Assembly: GCA_029547745.1 (NCBI GenBank)
Contig: JAKPOQ010000025.1
Span: 1-35,484 of the forward strand
Source of the DNA: Actinomycetes bacterium
GTDB taxonomy: Bacteria; Actinomycetota; Thermoleophilia; UBA2241
Length of the DNA: 35,484 nucleotides
Direction: 5' to 3'
The translations under genes and the position numbers were made by a program. The notes beneath the pieces were generated by a model. That model was not told where the DNA came from. It saw only the letters and a program-made list of their open reading frames with translations, and made no database searches. Positions 15,225-23,278 of this stretch are shown piece after piece; position 1 is the stretch's first letter; the number at the start of each line of letters is the position of its first letter.

Positions 15225-15969
15225 GGGGCAACCTCCCCGTCTCTACGGCGTGCGAGTAGGCGACCACGAGGACGACATCGACCACGAACGACACGACGCC
15301 CATGACGACGACATAGATGACGAGCAAGGGGGCGGCCTGCAGCCAGCCTCCTTCGAGCAGCAGGAAGAGGACCGCGCTCGCGACGGACCCCACGAGCGAG
15401 AACGCAACGGCGACGAGGAGCGAGAGCGCGACGTTCGCCCGCACGCAGGCCCAAGAGCGGAAGATGGCGCGCACGGGATCGACGCCGGTGATGACGACGG
15501 CGTAGTCCGCGTACATGAGGACGATGACGAGGACCAGGCGGACGATGCCGACGATGGTCGTCACCGTCGCGCTGCTGGATGCGGACAGCGCCCACGCGCT
15601 CAGCCCGGCCACGGCCTCGGTGACGACGTACACGCCGAGCAGGGAGAAGAACTGGGTCCCGCTCTGCGGGCGAAGGCGGAAGCGCCCCACGATCGAGCGG
15701 ATGTATCCGGCGCGGAACCAGGTGGACAAGGCCAGGTAGGCGACGACGATCGCCACGGCGAAGAAGCCCGGCCGCGCGGCGGCGTCGTAGAACGGCGCCG
15801 CCGCGCGGCTCAGGACGTCCACTGCGGACTCCCTGGCGCGCAGCCACGAGAGCAGGAGCGACGCGCCGACGGCGAGCGCGTACACGGGGATGGCGTAGAA
15901 GACGAGGTACTGCTTCGCCCGGAGGACGGCCAAAGCTCGCCGCAGCAGCGTCGGTCCGGTGGCCTCCAT
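15214..15969 (-). CDS. Unknown integral membrane protein
   Basis: A 251-residue hydrophobic protein with about six membrane helices (clear ones near residues 20-42, 68-85, 105-130, 134-155, 178-205 and 215-240). A basic cytoplasmic segment, RAGYIRSIVGRFRLRP, lies after the second helix. I see no catalytic motif; a DUF-type membrane scaffold or transport-linked protein is possible. The ATG is preceded by TATACT ending seven bases upstream (15982-15977), suggesting a leaderless mRNA. It is followed by a small basic protein gene overlapping it by 11 bases. Confidence 0.75.
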   Translation of the reverse strand: MEATGPTLLRRALAVLRAKQYLVFYAIPVYALAVGASLLLSWLRARESAVDVLSRAAAPFYDAAARPGFFAVAIVVAYLALSTWFRAGYIRSIVGRFRLRPQSGTQFFSLLGVYVVTEAVAGLSAWALSASSSATVTTIVGIVRLVLVIVLMYADYAVVITGVDPVRAIFRSWACVRANVALSLLVAVAFSLVGSVASAVLFLLLEGGWLQAAPLLVIYVVVMGVVSFVVDVVLVVAYSHAVETGRLPRAR

Positions 15970-15976
15970 GTGCCTG

Positions 15977-15982
15977 AGTATA
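15977..15982 (-). promoter_or_regulatory. -10 box TATACT for leaderless membrane-protein gene
   Basis: On the minus strand TATACT ends seven bases before the ATG at 15969. The transcription start would coincide with the start codon. Confidence 0.5.
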
Positions 15983-16086
15983 TACCGCCGGTCTTCCGCC
16001 GCTCGTCGCCGCGCGGTGACGGAGACGACCGGGGCTGCGGTGGCCGGGCTCGTAAGCGCGCGGCGGGATGACCGTGCGCAGGGGGT

Positions 16087-16206
16087 CTACGCCGTCGACT
16101 GCCGCTGGCGGTGCATCGTCCTGACGATGACCACCGGCGGGGCTACGAACCCGACCAACATCGCGACGCGGGTCACGAGGAACGCCGAAACGGCGAACCA
16201 GATCAC
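16087..16206 (-). CDS. Possible tiny membrane peptide
   Basis: A GTG-initiated 39-codon frame gives MIWFAVSAFLVTRVAMLVGFVAP followed by a basic tail. That is one strongly hydrophobic helix with positive residues after it, as in real small membrane proteins. There is no good Shine-Dalgarno sequence at the usual distance, and Val/Ala-rich frames arise by chance in GC-rich DNA. It could also be a remnant of a larger gene. Confidence 0.2.
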   Translation of the reverse strand: MIWFAVSAFLVTRVAMLVGFVAPPVVIVRTMHRQRQSTA

Positions 16207-16377
16207 GACTTAGATGGGATTCGCGGTCGGCTCCTTCCTGGGCTGCCTCGAACTGCGACGATATCCGCGGACCGGCCTGGGAGCGATACCCCGGACGTAC
16301 GCGGGCGCTGCAACGGGGATGGGATGATCGCTCTAGGGCGCCGGACCCGTCTCTGCGGTAGCGTCGCCATCCTGTAA

Positions 16378-16402
16378 ACCTGCGCAGGCGCAGGTGTATC
16401 GT
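16378..16402 (+). promoter_or_regulatory. Candidate promoter/operator upstream of the NfnA-like gene
   Basis: The palindrome ACCTGCG-CAGG-CGCAGGT (16378-16395) abuts TATCGT (16397-16402), a plausible -10 box, with CTGTAA just upstream as a weak -35. A dimeric regulator binding the palindrome would overlap the promoter spacer. It is the only such arrangement before this operon. Confidence 0.35.
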
Positions 16403-16456
16403 AGGCGAGCAAGACGCCCGTCACCAGGTGGCGCGAGGGTCGCGGGGAGGCTCAGG

Positions 16457-17287
16457 GTGTACTCGATCGTCGATCGTCAGGAGCTGACCAAGCGGGACAT
16501 GATCTCGTTGACCATCGAGGCGCCGGTCATCGCCCGGCGCATCAGGCCCGGGCAGTTCGTGATCATCAGGATCAACGAGACGGGCGAGCGCGTCCCCTTG
16601 ACCGTCGCCTACGCCGATGCGGTCAACGGCACGATCAAGATCATCTTCCAGGTCGTCGGGAAGTCGACGGCCCTTCTCGCCTCGCTGCCGGTCGGCGAGG
16701 CCATCAAAGACCTCGCCGGCCCGCTCGGCGCCGTCATGGAGTTCGAGAACGTCGGCACGGTCGTGGGTATCGGTGGCGGGTCGGGCATCGCCGTCCTCCA
16801 CCATCTGCTCATCGGCTACAAGGAGGCGGGCAACCGCGTCATCAGCATCATCGGCGCCCGCGAGAAGGCGCTGCTCATCCTCGAGGACGAGATGCGCGAA
16901 CTGTGCGACGAGGTGATCCCGACGACCGACGACGGCAGCTACGGGGTCCACGGGGTGGTCACGGATGCGCTGAGTGGCCTTGTCGAACATGGCGAGCGCC
17001 TCGACCTGGCCGTCGCCGTCGGGCCGCTCGTGATGATGCGCGCGGTCTGTGACATGACCAAGCTGTACGATCTGCCGACGATCGTCAGCCTTAACCCGAT
17101 CATGATCGACGGCACGGGGATGTGCGGGGGCTGCCGCTGCACTGTGGGCAGCGAGACCAGGTTCGCCTGTGTCGACGGGCCCCACTTCGACGGGCACAAG
17201 GTGGACTTCGACGAGCTGATCCGCCGCAACACGACGTACAGCCGGGACGAGCGCATGTCGCTGCTCAGCTCGGTCCGGCGCGGGTGA
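16457..17287 (+). CDS. Ferredoxin:NADP oxidoreductase small subunit (NfnA/SudB-like)
   Basis: A 276-residue FAD/[2Fe-2S] protein of the ferredoxin-NADP-reductase type that partners GltD-like flavoproteins. In NfnAB the pair bifurcates electrons between NADH, ferredoxin and NADPH; in SudAB it acts as sulfide dehydrogenase. Motifs: the FAD site ERVPLTVAYAD (about residues 47-57), GIGGGSGIAVLHHLL (nucleotide-binding loop), and near the C-terminus GMCGGCRCTV with FACVDGPHFDGHKVDFDEL, the typical cluster-binding end. The GTG at 16457 gives the family N-terminus and has GGGGAGG (16444-16450) six bases upstream; the longer frame from 16394 is Arg-rich and rejected. The large subunit follows after seven bases. 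Confidence 0.9.
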   Translation: MYSIVDRQELTKRDMISLTIEAPVIARRIRPGQFVIIRINETGERVPLTVAYADAVNGTIKIIFQVVGKSTALLASLPVGEAIKDLAGPLGAVMEFENVGTVVGIGGGSGIAVLHHLLIGYKEAGNRVISIIGAREKALLILEDEMRELCDEVIPTTDDGSYGVHGVVTDALSGLVEHGERLDLAVAVGPLVMMRAVCDMTKLYDLPTIVSLNPIMIDGTGMCGGCRCTVGSETRFACVDGPHFDGHKVDFDELIRRNTTYSRDERMSLLSSVRRG

Positions 17288-17294
17288 GCTGGGG

Positions 17295-19127
17295 ATGGCC
17301 GAGCGGGTCGAACACGACGGGGCGGTCGTCACCGGAGCCGGGCTGGCGGCGTACTGCCCGAGCTGTCGCGAGGCGCTCACCGTCCTCGGCCCATCTGGAC
17401 GCGACGTCTCCCTTCACCTCACGGTGCGCTACGGCGACGAGACCGGCGACCTGTTCCTCGCGCCGTCGGCCGAAGGCGGACGGCGCAGCGGGTCGGTACA
17501 TCTCTGCGGAAAGACGGCGCCGGACGACGTGCTCTGTCCTCACTGCGGCGCCTCCCTCGTCGACGGCCAGCGACGCTGTCGGGCGTGTGGCGGTCCTCGA
17601 GCGCGCGTGTTGGTCGCCGGCGTCCGCCAGGCGCGCCTGAGCGCGTTCTGCGTGACGGCCGGCAGTGTGAGCGCGCTCTCGGGCGAGGCGACGCCCAAGC
17701 CGGCGGAGCGCGAGTCGCGTCACAGAATGCCCGAGCGCGATGCCGTGCTGCGCGCGCGCGACTTCGCCGAGGTCACGTATGGGTTCGACCACGGGCTCGC
17801 CGTGGCCGAAGCCGCGCGCTGCCTCTCGTGCAAGAAGCCCAAGTGCGTCGAGGGCTGTCCGGTGAACGTCGACATCCCGGCGTTCATCGCCCAGATCAAG
17901 GAGGGCGACTTCGTGGGCGCCGCGCGGACGATCAAGAAGCGGAACGCCCTGCCGGCTATCTGTGGGCGTGTCTGTCCGCAAGACCAGCAGTGCGAGGAGC
18001 TTTGCACGCTACGCAAGAAGGAGGGCTCCGTGGCGATCGGGGCGCTCGAACGGTTCGTCGCCGATTTCGAGCGCGGGACCGATGCCGTCGCCATCCCCCC
18101 CCGTGCCCCGCACACAGGCAAACGCGTCGCTGTCGTGGGCAGCGGACCCGCCGGTCTGACCCTCGCCGCCGACCTCGTACAGCTCGGCCACGGTGTCACC
18201 GTCTACGAAGCGCTTCACAAGCTAGGAGGCGTGCTCGCGTACGGCATCCCCGAGTTCCGCCTGCCCAAGGAGGTCGTCGAGGCCGAGGTCTCCTACCTCC
18301 GTCATCTCGGCGTGAGGTTCGAGGTCGATGCGGTCATCGGCAAGTTGTACGGACTCGACGACCTGTTCGCGGAAGGCTACGACGCTGTCTATCTCGCGAC
18401 CGGGGCCGGGCTGCCGATCTTCCTCGGCCTTCCCGGCGAGAACCTGTGCAACGTCGTCTCGGCGAACGAGTACCTGACACGGGTCAATCTGATGAAGGCC
18501 TACTTGTTCCCCGACTACGACACGCCTGCGCCGAAGGGCACGAGCGTCGCCGTCGTGGGCGGCGGCAACGTGGCCATGGACTGTGCGCGTACGGCGCTGC
18601 GTATGGGCAGTCGCGACGTGACCGTCGTCTACCGGCGCACGAGGGGCGAGATGCCGGCGCGTGCGGAGGAGATCGTCCACGCCGAGCAGGAGGGCGTCAC
18701 GTTCCGTTATCTCACCAGTCCCGTGCGCTACGTCGGCGACGAGCAGGGCTGGGTGCGCCAGCTCGAGTGCGTGACCATGAAACTGGGCGCACCTGACGCT
18801 TCCGGCAGGCCCCGGCCGATCCCCATCGCCGGCTCTGCCTACCTGCTGAACGTCGACCTCGTGCTGGTCGCCGTGGGCGCCGGGCCGAACCCGACTCTGT
18901 TCTCGGGCTGCGAGGGTCTGGAGCGGAGTGAGCGGGGTTACATCCGCACGTTCGATGATGCGGGCCGCACGAGCCTGCCGCGGGTGTGGGCGGGGGGCGA
19001 CATCGTGACCGGTTCGGCGACCGTGATCCTGGCGATGGGTGCGGCGCGGTTGGCGGCGCGCGACATCCATGCGTACCTGACGGCTGGTCAGACCGAGTGG
19101 CCTACAAGCGGCGGGCGACCCGCCTGA
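17295..19127 (+). CDS. NfnB/GltD-like NADPH oxidoreductase with N-terminal zinc-ribbon extension
   Basis: A 610-residue flavoprotein whose last ~465 residues match NfnB, SudA and glutamate synthase small subunits. There is an Fe-S entry domain with Cys176, 179, 184 and 188 (RCLSCKKPKCVEGCPV) and CGRVCPQDQQCEELC, an FAD-binding VAVVGSGPAGLTLAADL, GIPEFRLPKEVV, an NADPH-binding VAVVGGGNVAMDCARTALR and the C-terminal VWAGGDIVTGSATVILAMGAAR. Odd: the first ~143 residues are additional. They carry CxxC pairs at 21/24, 81/84 and 95/98 around a beta-rich segment, which resembles zinc ribbons. Without GltB nearby, and with the NfnA-like gene seven bases upstream, an electron-bifurcating or sulfide-type transhydrogenase is more likely than glutamate synthase. 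Confidence 0.88.
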   Translation: MAERVEHDGAVVTGAGLAAYCPSCREALTVLGPSGRDVSLHLTVRYGDETGDLFLAPSAEGGRRSGSVHLCGKTAPDDVLCPHCGASLVDGQRRCRACGGPRARVLVAGVRQARLSAFCVTAGSVSALSGEATPKPAERESRHRMPERDAVLRARDFAEVTYGFDHGLAVAEAARCLSCKKPKCVEGCPVNVDIPAFIAQIKEGDFVGAARTIKKRNALPAICGRVCPQDQQCEELCTLRKKEGSVAIGALERFVADFERGTDAVAIPPRAPHTGKRVAVVGSGPAGLTLAADLVQLGHGVTVYEALHKLGGVLAYGIPEFRLPKEVVEAEVSYLRHLGVRFEVDAVIGKLYGLDDLFAEGYDAVYLATGAGLPIFLGLPGENLCNVVSANEYLTRVNLMKAYLFPDYDTPAPKGTSVAVVGGGNVAMDCARTALRMGSRDVTVVYRRTRGEMPARAEEIVHAEQEGVTFRYLTSPVRYVGDEQGWVRQLECVTMKLGAPDASGRPRPIPIAGSAYLLNVDLVLVAVGAGPNPTLFSGCEGLERSERGYIRTFDDAGRTSLPRVWAGGDIVTGSATVILAMGAARLAARDIHAYLTAGQTEWPTSGGRPA

Positions 19128-19245
19128 GACCGTCGGCCGGCGTGTCGCCGCGGTGGCGTGGGCGCCGGCTGCCGCCGGGCGGCGGAGCAGGGCCGTTCCA
19201 TTTGAGCGCGACTGGTCACTCGTGGAGGCGCGTGCTAGCCTCAAG

Positions 19246-19280
19246 GCCTGGGGCGAGGCCCTGCGGGCCTCGCCCCAGGC
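19246..19280 (+). terminator. Hairpin downstream of the NfnAB-like pair
   Basis: A perfect 15-bp stem (19246-19260 with 19266-19280) and a 5-base loop. It has no T-tract but its strength and its position 119 bases after nfnB and before threonine aldolase fit a high-GC terminator. Confidence 0.55.
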
Positions 19281-19404
19281 CCGCGCGAGCGACTGCGTCC
19301 CCTCGTGATCGTGGACGCCCCGCGTCGCTCAGGGCAACGCCGAAGGCTGTCAGGCCAAGACGGTGACGGGGGACGCCGCGTCCGAAGAGCGGGAAGGGAG
19401 AACG

Positions 19405-20475
19405 ATGGTGACGAGCAGCCATGACCGCAGCGCGCGCGTGATCGACATGCGCAGCGATACGGTGACGAAGCCGGGGCCGGAGATGCGCCGGACCATGGCC
19501 GAGGCCGAGGTCGGCGACGATGTGTTCGAGGACGACCCCACCGTCAACCGCCTGCAGGAAGAGGTCGCGCGTCTGCTGGACAAGGAAGCGGCGCTCTACT
19601 GCCCTTCGGGGACGATGAGCAACGAGATCGCCCTCCATGCCCTGACGCAGCGCGGTGACGAGGTCTTCCTGCACTCTCAGGCGCACATCCTGTTCTACGA
19701 GCAGGGTGGCGCAGCGGTCCTCAGTCAGCTTCAACTGCGCTGCTTCGACTCGCCCGACGGGACACTCGACCCGGAGGCCATGGAAGGGCTCGTGCACCAC
19801 GACGACGACGTCCATTTCGCGCCTACGCGCGTGGTCTGCCTGGAGGACACGCACAACCATTGTGGCGGGGTGGTCTACCCGCTCGAAGGCATCAGGGCGG
19901 TGCGGGCCTTCTGCGACAGGCACGGCCTGAAGCTCCACATGGACGGGGCGCGCATCTGGAACGCGCACGTCGCCAGTGGAGTGCCCATCGCCGAGATCGC
20001 GGCGCCGTGCCACACGGTCAGCGTGTGCCTCTCGAAAGGACTCGGGGCGCCGGTCGGCTCGGTGCTGGCCGGCGACGCGGCCACCATCGCCCTGGCGCGG
20101 CGGGCGCGCAAGTTGTTCGGCGGCGGCATGCGGCAGGCCGGCATCATCGCCGCCGCCGGCCTGTACGCGCTCGAGCACCATATCGAACGGCTGGCCGACG
20201 ACCACCGCCGCATCAGAGGCATGGCCGAGCGGCTGTCGCGGGTACCGGGACTGGACATCGACCTCGCCAGAGTCCAGACGAACATGCTGTACGTGGGCAC
20301 GCGGGAGACGGGGCGCACGGCCGCCGACTTGGTGCCCCTGTTCGCCGACGAGGGGCTGCTGGCGCTGGACGAGGGCGTGTGGACGCTCCGCTTCGTCGCT
20401 CATCTCGGCCTCGACGACGACGACGTGGAGGAGGCTGCGGCGATCGTCGAACGAGTGGTGGCGCGGCTGGCGTAG
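19405..20475 (+). CDS. ltaE: Low-specificity L-threonine aldolase
   Basis: A PLP enzyme cleaving L-threonine or L-allo-threonine to glycine and acetaldehyde. The 356-residue product has the family motifs: [28 protein letters not shown] at the N-terminus, [15 protein letters not shown] (PLP phosphate loop), [22 protein letters not shown] (PLP-ring Asp180) and [18 protein letters not shown] with the Schiff-base Lys211. The start at 19405 is chosen for AAGGGAG four bases upstream; the frame continues open to 19363 but the extra residues are not conserved. Its product acetaldehyde and glycine fit an amino-acid-using metabolism. It converges on the iron alcohol dehydrogenase gene. Confidence 0.94.
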   Translation: MVTSSHDRSARVIDMRSDTVTKPGPEMRRTMAEAEVGDDVFEDDPTVNRLQEEVARLLDKEAALYCPSGTMSNEIALHALTQRGDEVFLHSQAHILFYEQGGAAVLSQLQLRCFDSPDGTLDPEAMEGLVHHDDDVHFAPTRVVCLEDTHNHCGGVVYPLEGIRAVRAFCDRHGLKLHMDGARIWNAHVASGVPIAEIAAPCHTVSVCLSKGLGAPVGSVLAGDAATIALARRARKLFGGGMRQAGIIAAAGLYALEHHIERLADDHRRIRGMAERLSRVPGLDIDLARVQTNMLYVGTRETGRTAADLVPLFADEGLLALDEGVWTLRFVAHLGLDDDDVEEAAAIVERVVARLA

Positions 20476-20591
20476 CGTGGCGCGCCGCATGGTCTGCGTG
20501 GCCGGGTAGACACGCCGCCGCGCTCGCGCAGTGCGCAGGTTCGTGACGGCATGGCCCGGAGTGAGCGTACGGCGGGGAGCTGAGAAGTGAC

Positions 20592-20633
20592 GGGGCGCCG
20601 CGGGGCGGCCATGCGGCCGCCCCGCGGCGCCCC
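20592..20633. terminator. Bidirectional 19-bp hairpin between convergent genes
   Basis: Bases 20592-20610 pair perfectly with 20615-20633 around the loop ATGC. It lies between the ends of ltaE (plus) and the 4-hydroxybutyrate operon (minus) and could terminate both. No U-tract follows on either side. Confidence 0.75.
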
Positions 20634-20647
20634 CGCCCTCGCGCGCC

Positions 20648-21940
20648 TTACTTCGCGGCGCCCGTCTTCTTGGCCTTGACTGGCTTGCTGCCGGGACGGA
20701 CGGCCATGTTGCGGTACACCTGCGCCATGTCCTCGGCCGTGAACTTGCGGGGGTTGTTCGCCCATAGACGTCCCTGGGTGAGGGCGCCCTCGACGAGGTC
20801 GGGGATCGCCGACTCGGGGATGTCGACATCACTCAGGTACTGCGGCACGTTGAGGTCGACGGCGAGCTGACGGAACGCGGCGATGGTCTTGTCGGCCGCC
20901 TCGCGGTCGCTCAACCCCTCCATGTTCTCGCCCATCGCCTCACCGATCTCGCGGAACCACGGCAGACACGAGAGCATGTTGTACTCCATGACCCACGGCA
21001 GCATGAGCGTGTTGGCGACGCCGTGCGGCACGTGGAACATGCCGCCGATCGGGTACGACAGGGCATGCACGGCGCCGACGCCCGCGTTGCCGAAGGCGAT
21101 GCCACCCAGTAGCGAGCCCATGGCCATGTTGTGGCGAGCCCACGCGTTGCTGCCGTCGTAGGTGGCGGTGCGGATGCTCTTCGAGATCAGCTTGATGCCT
21201 TCGTAAGCCAGGGGGTCGGTGTGCATGGTCGCGTTCACCGAGATGTAGGCCTCGATACAGTGGATGAGGGCGTCCATGCCCGACGCGGCGGTGACGTTGG
21301 GCGGGCAGCTCCATGTGAGCACCGGGTCGACAAGCGCGATGTTCGGGATGAGGAAACCGCTGACGACGCCCTGCTTCACGTTCAGCTTCTCGTTCGCAAA
21401 GATCGCGATGTTGGTGACCTCCGAGCCGGTGCCCGCGGTGGTCGGCACAGCGATGATCGGCAGACCCTTCTTCGGCACCTTGTCGACGCCGACGAAGTCC
21501 TCGACTTTGGCATTACTGCCGACGAGGACGGCGACGATCTTGGCGACGTCGATCGCTGAGCCGCCGCCGAAGCCGACGATGCAGTCGAACTTGCCGTTCT
21601 CGGCCATCTTCACGATGTCGTCCACGCTGCTCATCGGCGGCTCGGGTACGGCCTTGTCGTACACGCCGGTCTCGAGCCCGGCTCCGCGCAGGGGCTCCTC
21701 CACTTGGGCGATCGAGCCGGTGCAGGCGACGCCCGGGTCGGTGATGATGAGGACCTTGCTGGCGCCGAGCTTCTTCGCCTCTTCACCGATCTTGGCGACG
21801 GCGCCGTTCCCGGTGATGAGCGTCTTCGGGGCGCGATGCACGCGCACTCGGGTGTCCATGCCTCGCTCGCCTCGCTCACGGGCGCCGGCGCCGCCCGTGT
21901 CGTCGGTCGTGCGCGGTACGCCACCTGGTCTGTCAGCCAT
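20648..21940 (-). CDS. Iron-containing alcohol dehydrogenase, probably 4-hydroxybutyrate dehydrogenase
   Basis: A 430-residue group III (iron) alcohol dehydrogenase. Its position as last gene of a 4-hydroxybutyrate operon suggests it interconverts succinic semialdehyde and 4-hydroxybutyrate with NAD(P)H. Motifs: GGGSAIDVAK (NAD site, from 125), PTTAGTGSE, and metal ligands Asp223, His227, His292 and His306 (GMDALIH, GVGAVHALSYPIGG, HVPHG). ATG 21940 has TAGGAGG five bases upstream, so the roughly 27-residue low-complexity head is real; the tail is Lys-rich (KPVKAKKTGAAK). Substrate is inferred from context: 1,3-propanediol or lactaldehyde reduction cannot be excluded by motifs alone. Confidence 0.85.
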   Translation of the reverse strand: MADRPGGVPRTTDDTGGAGARERGERGMDTRVRVHRAPKTLITGNGAVAKIGEEAKKLGASKVLIITDPGVACTGSIAQVEEPLRGAGLETGVYDKAVPEPPMSSVDDIVKMAENGKFDCIVGFGGGSAIDVAKIVAVLVGSNAKVEDFVGVDKVPKKGLPIIAVPTTAGTGSEVTNIAIFANEKLNVKQGVVSGFLIPNIALVDPVLTWSCPPNVTAASGMDALIHCIEAYISVNATMHTDPLAYEGIKLISKSIRTATYDGSNAWARHNMAMGSLLGGIAFGNAGVGAVHALSYPIGGMFHVPHGVANTLMLPWVMEYNMLSCLPWFREIGEAMGENMEGLSDREAADKTIAAFRQLAVDLNVPQYLSDVDIPESAIPDLVEGALTQGRLWANNPRKFTAEDMAQVYRNMAVRPGSKPVKAKKTGAAK

Positions 21941-21963
21941 GATGCCTCCTAGGGGGTTGGCGG

Positions 21964-23274
21964 TCAGCGCGAAAGGCGGCCGGGTCCGTAGACGGCGGCC
22001 GCCTCATCGCGGATCTGGTCGTGGAACGCGGGGTCGGCGATCGCGAGCAGCGCTTCGGCGCGGTCGCGCAGACCCTTGCCGCGCAAGTGGGCGATGCCAT
22101 GTTCGGTGACGACCCAGTCGACGTCGGCGCGCATCGTCGTCACCGCGGCGCCTCGGTCGAGGGTGGCGACGATCCGCGAGACGGCGCCCTTCTTGGCCGT
22201 CGACGGCAAGGCGATGATCGCCTTGCCGTCGCGGCTGCGGGCGGCGCCGCGCACGAAGTCGACCTGCCCGCCGATGCCGGTGAACTGCACAGGCCCCAGA
22301 GTGTCGGCGACGACCTGGCCCATCAGGTCGACCTGGATCGCGGAGTTGATCGCCACGACGCGGTCGTTCTGTCCGATCACGTAAGGGTCGTTGACGTAGT
22401 TGACCGGGAACATGTTGACGGCCGGGTTGTCGTCGACGAAGTCGTAGAGCCGGCGGGTCCCCATGAGAAAGGTGGCCACCATCTTGTCGCGGTTGATGGC
22501 CTTGTTGCGATTCGTGATGACGCCTTCGTTGTAGAGGTCGACGACGCCCTCGCTGAACATCTCGCTGTGGACGCCGAGGTCGTTCTTCTCGTGGAGGAAG
22601 AGCAGCACGGCGTCGGGGATGCCGCCGATGCCGAGCTGCAGGCAGGAGCCGTCCTCGACCAGACTCGCGATGTTCCTGCCGATGGCCTCTTCGACCGGGC
22701 CGATGTTCGGCGGCTGCAGCTCGATGATCGGCTGCTCGCTCTCGACGACGACGTCGATCTCGGACACGTGGATGAACGCGTCGCCATGGGTGCGCGGCAT
22801 GTTCGGGTTGACCTGCGCGACCACCGTCTTTGCGACCTGGGCGGCGGGCTTGGTGTAGTCGACCGAGACGCCGAACGAACAGAAGCCATGCTTGTCGGGT
22901 GGGGAGACATGGATCAGGGTCACGTCGGGGGGCAGGTAGCCCTCGCAGAACAGCTTGGGGATCTCGCTGAAGAACACGGGGATGTAGTCGCCGCGCCCGT
23001 CCTTTACCGCCTCCCGCGTGCTGGCGCCGACGAAGAGCGACTTGTGGAAGAACGAGCGCGCCATCTCCGGCTGCGCGTACTCCCCCTTGCCCATGGCGAC
23101 CATATGGTTTATCTCGACGTGCTCCAGCTCGGGAGCGCGGGCGACGAGCGCGTCGACGAGGTCGAGCGGCTCGCCACAGGCGTGGGCGAACACGACGCGG
23201 TCCCCCGACTTGACGACCTTCAGCGCCTCGGCCGCTGTCGTGACCTTGCTGGCGTAGTCGGACTTCCAGTCCAT
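21964..23274 (-). CDS. 4-hydroxybutyrate CoA-transferase (AbfT/Cat2-like)
   Basis: A 436-residue class I CoA-transferase/acetyl-CoA hydrolase-family enzyme moving CoA from acetyl-CoA to 4-hydroxybutyrate. Features: SPPDKHGFCSFGVSVDY, CLQLGIGGIPDAVL, and HSEMFSEGVVDLYNEG with Glu238 at the covalent-intermediate position of this family. The C-terminal half has GPVQFTGIGGQVDFVRGA, ADVDWVVTEHGIAHLRGK and the usual GR end. Start ATG 23274 is four bases after the small Cys-rich gene and has AAGGAG seven bases upstream; the longer frame to 23370 overlaps that gene and is Arg/Ser-rich. Neighbours (dehydratase and dehydrogenase) fix the likely substrate as 4-hydroxybutyrate rather than succinate or butyrate. 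Confidence 0.92.
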   Translation of the reverse strand: MDWKSDYASKVTTAAEALKVVKSGDRVVFAHACGEPLDLVDALVARAPELEHVEINHMVAMGKGEYAQPEMARSFFHKSLFVGASTREAVKDGRGDYIPVFFSEIPKLFCEGYLPPDVTLIHVSPPDKHGFCSFGVSVDYTKPAAQVAKTVVAQVNPNMPRTHGDAFIHVSEIDVVVESEQPIIELQPPNIGPVEEAIGRNIASLVEDGSCLQLGIGGIPDAVLLFLHEKNDLGVHSEMFSEGVVDLYNEGVITNRNKAINRDKMVATFLMGTRRLYDFVDDNPAVNMFPVNYVNDPYVIGQNDRVVAINSAIQVDLMGQVVADTLGPVQFTGIGGQVDFVRGAARSRDGKAIIALPSTAKKGAVSRIVATLDRGAAVTTMRADVDWVVTEHGIAHLRGKGLRDRAEALLAIADPAFHDQIRDEAAAVYGPGRLSR

Positions 23275-23278
23275 CCCA

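Larger units (their letters stand above)
15983..16456. other. Intergenic region of about 475 bases between divergent genes
   Basis: Most of this stretch shows no recognisable gene. Two items stand out. On the minus strand, 16087-16206 could encode a 39-residue hydrophobic peptide (listed separately). Near the nfnA-like gene, ACCTGCG (16378-16384) and CGCAGGT (16389-16395) form a palindrome next to a TATCGT -10-like box (16397-16402). The rest has no clear promoter, RNA fold or repeat that I can support. Confidence 0.5.

Noticed and set aside
17295-19127. Glutamate synthase small subunit (GltD)
   Set aside because: No GltB large subunit is present and the gene is paired with an NfnA/SudB-like subunit, so a transhydrogenase or sulfide-dehydrogenase-type complex fits better.
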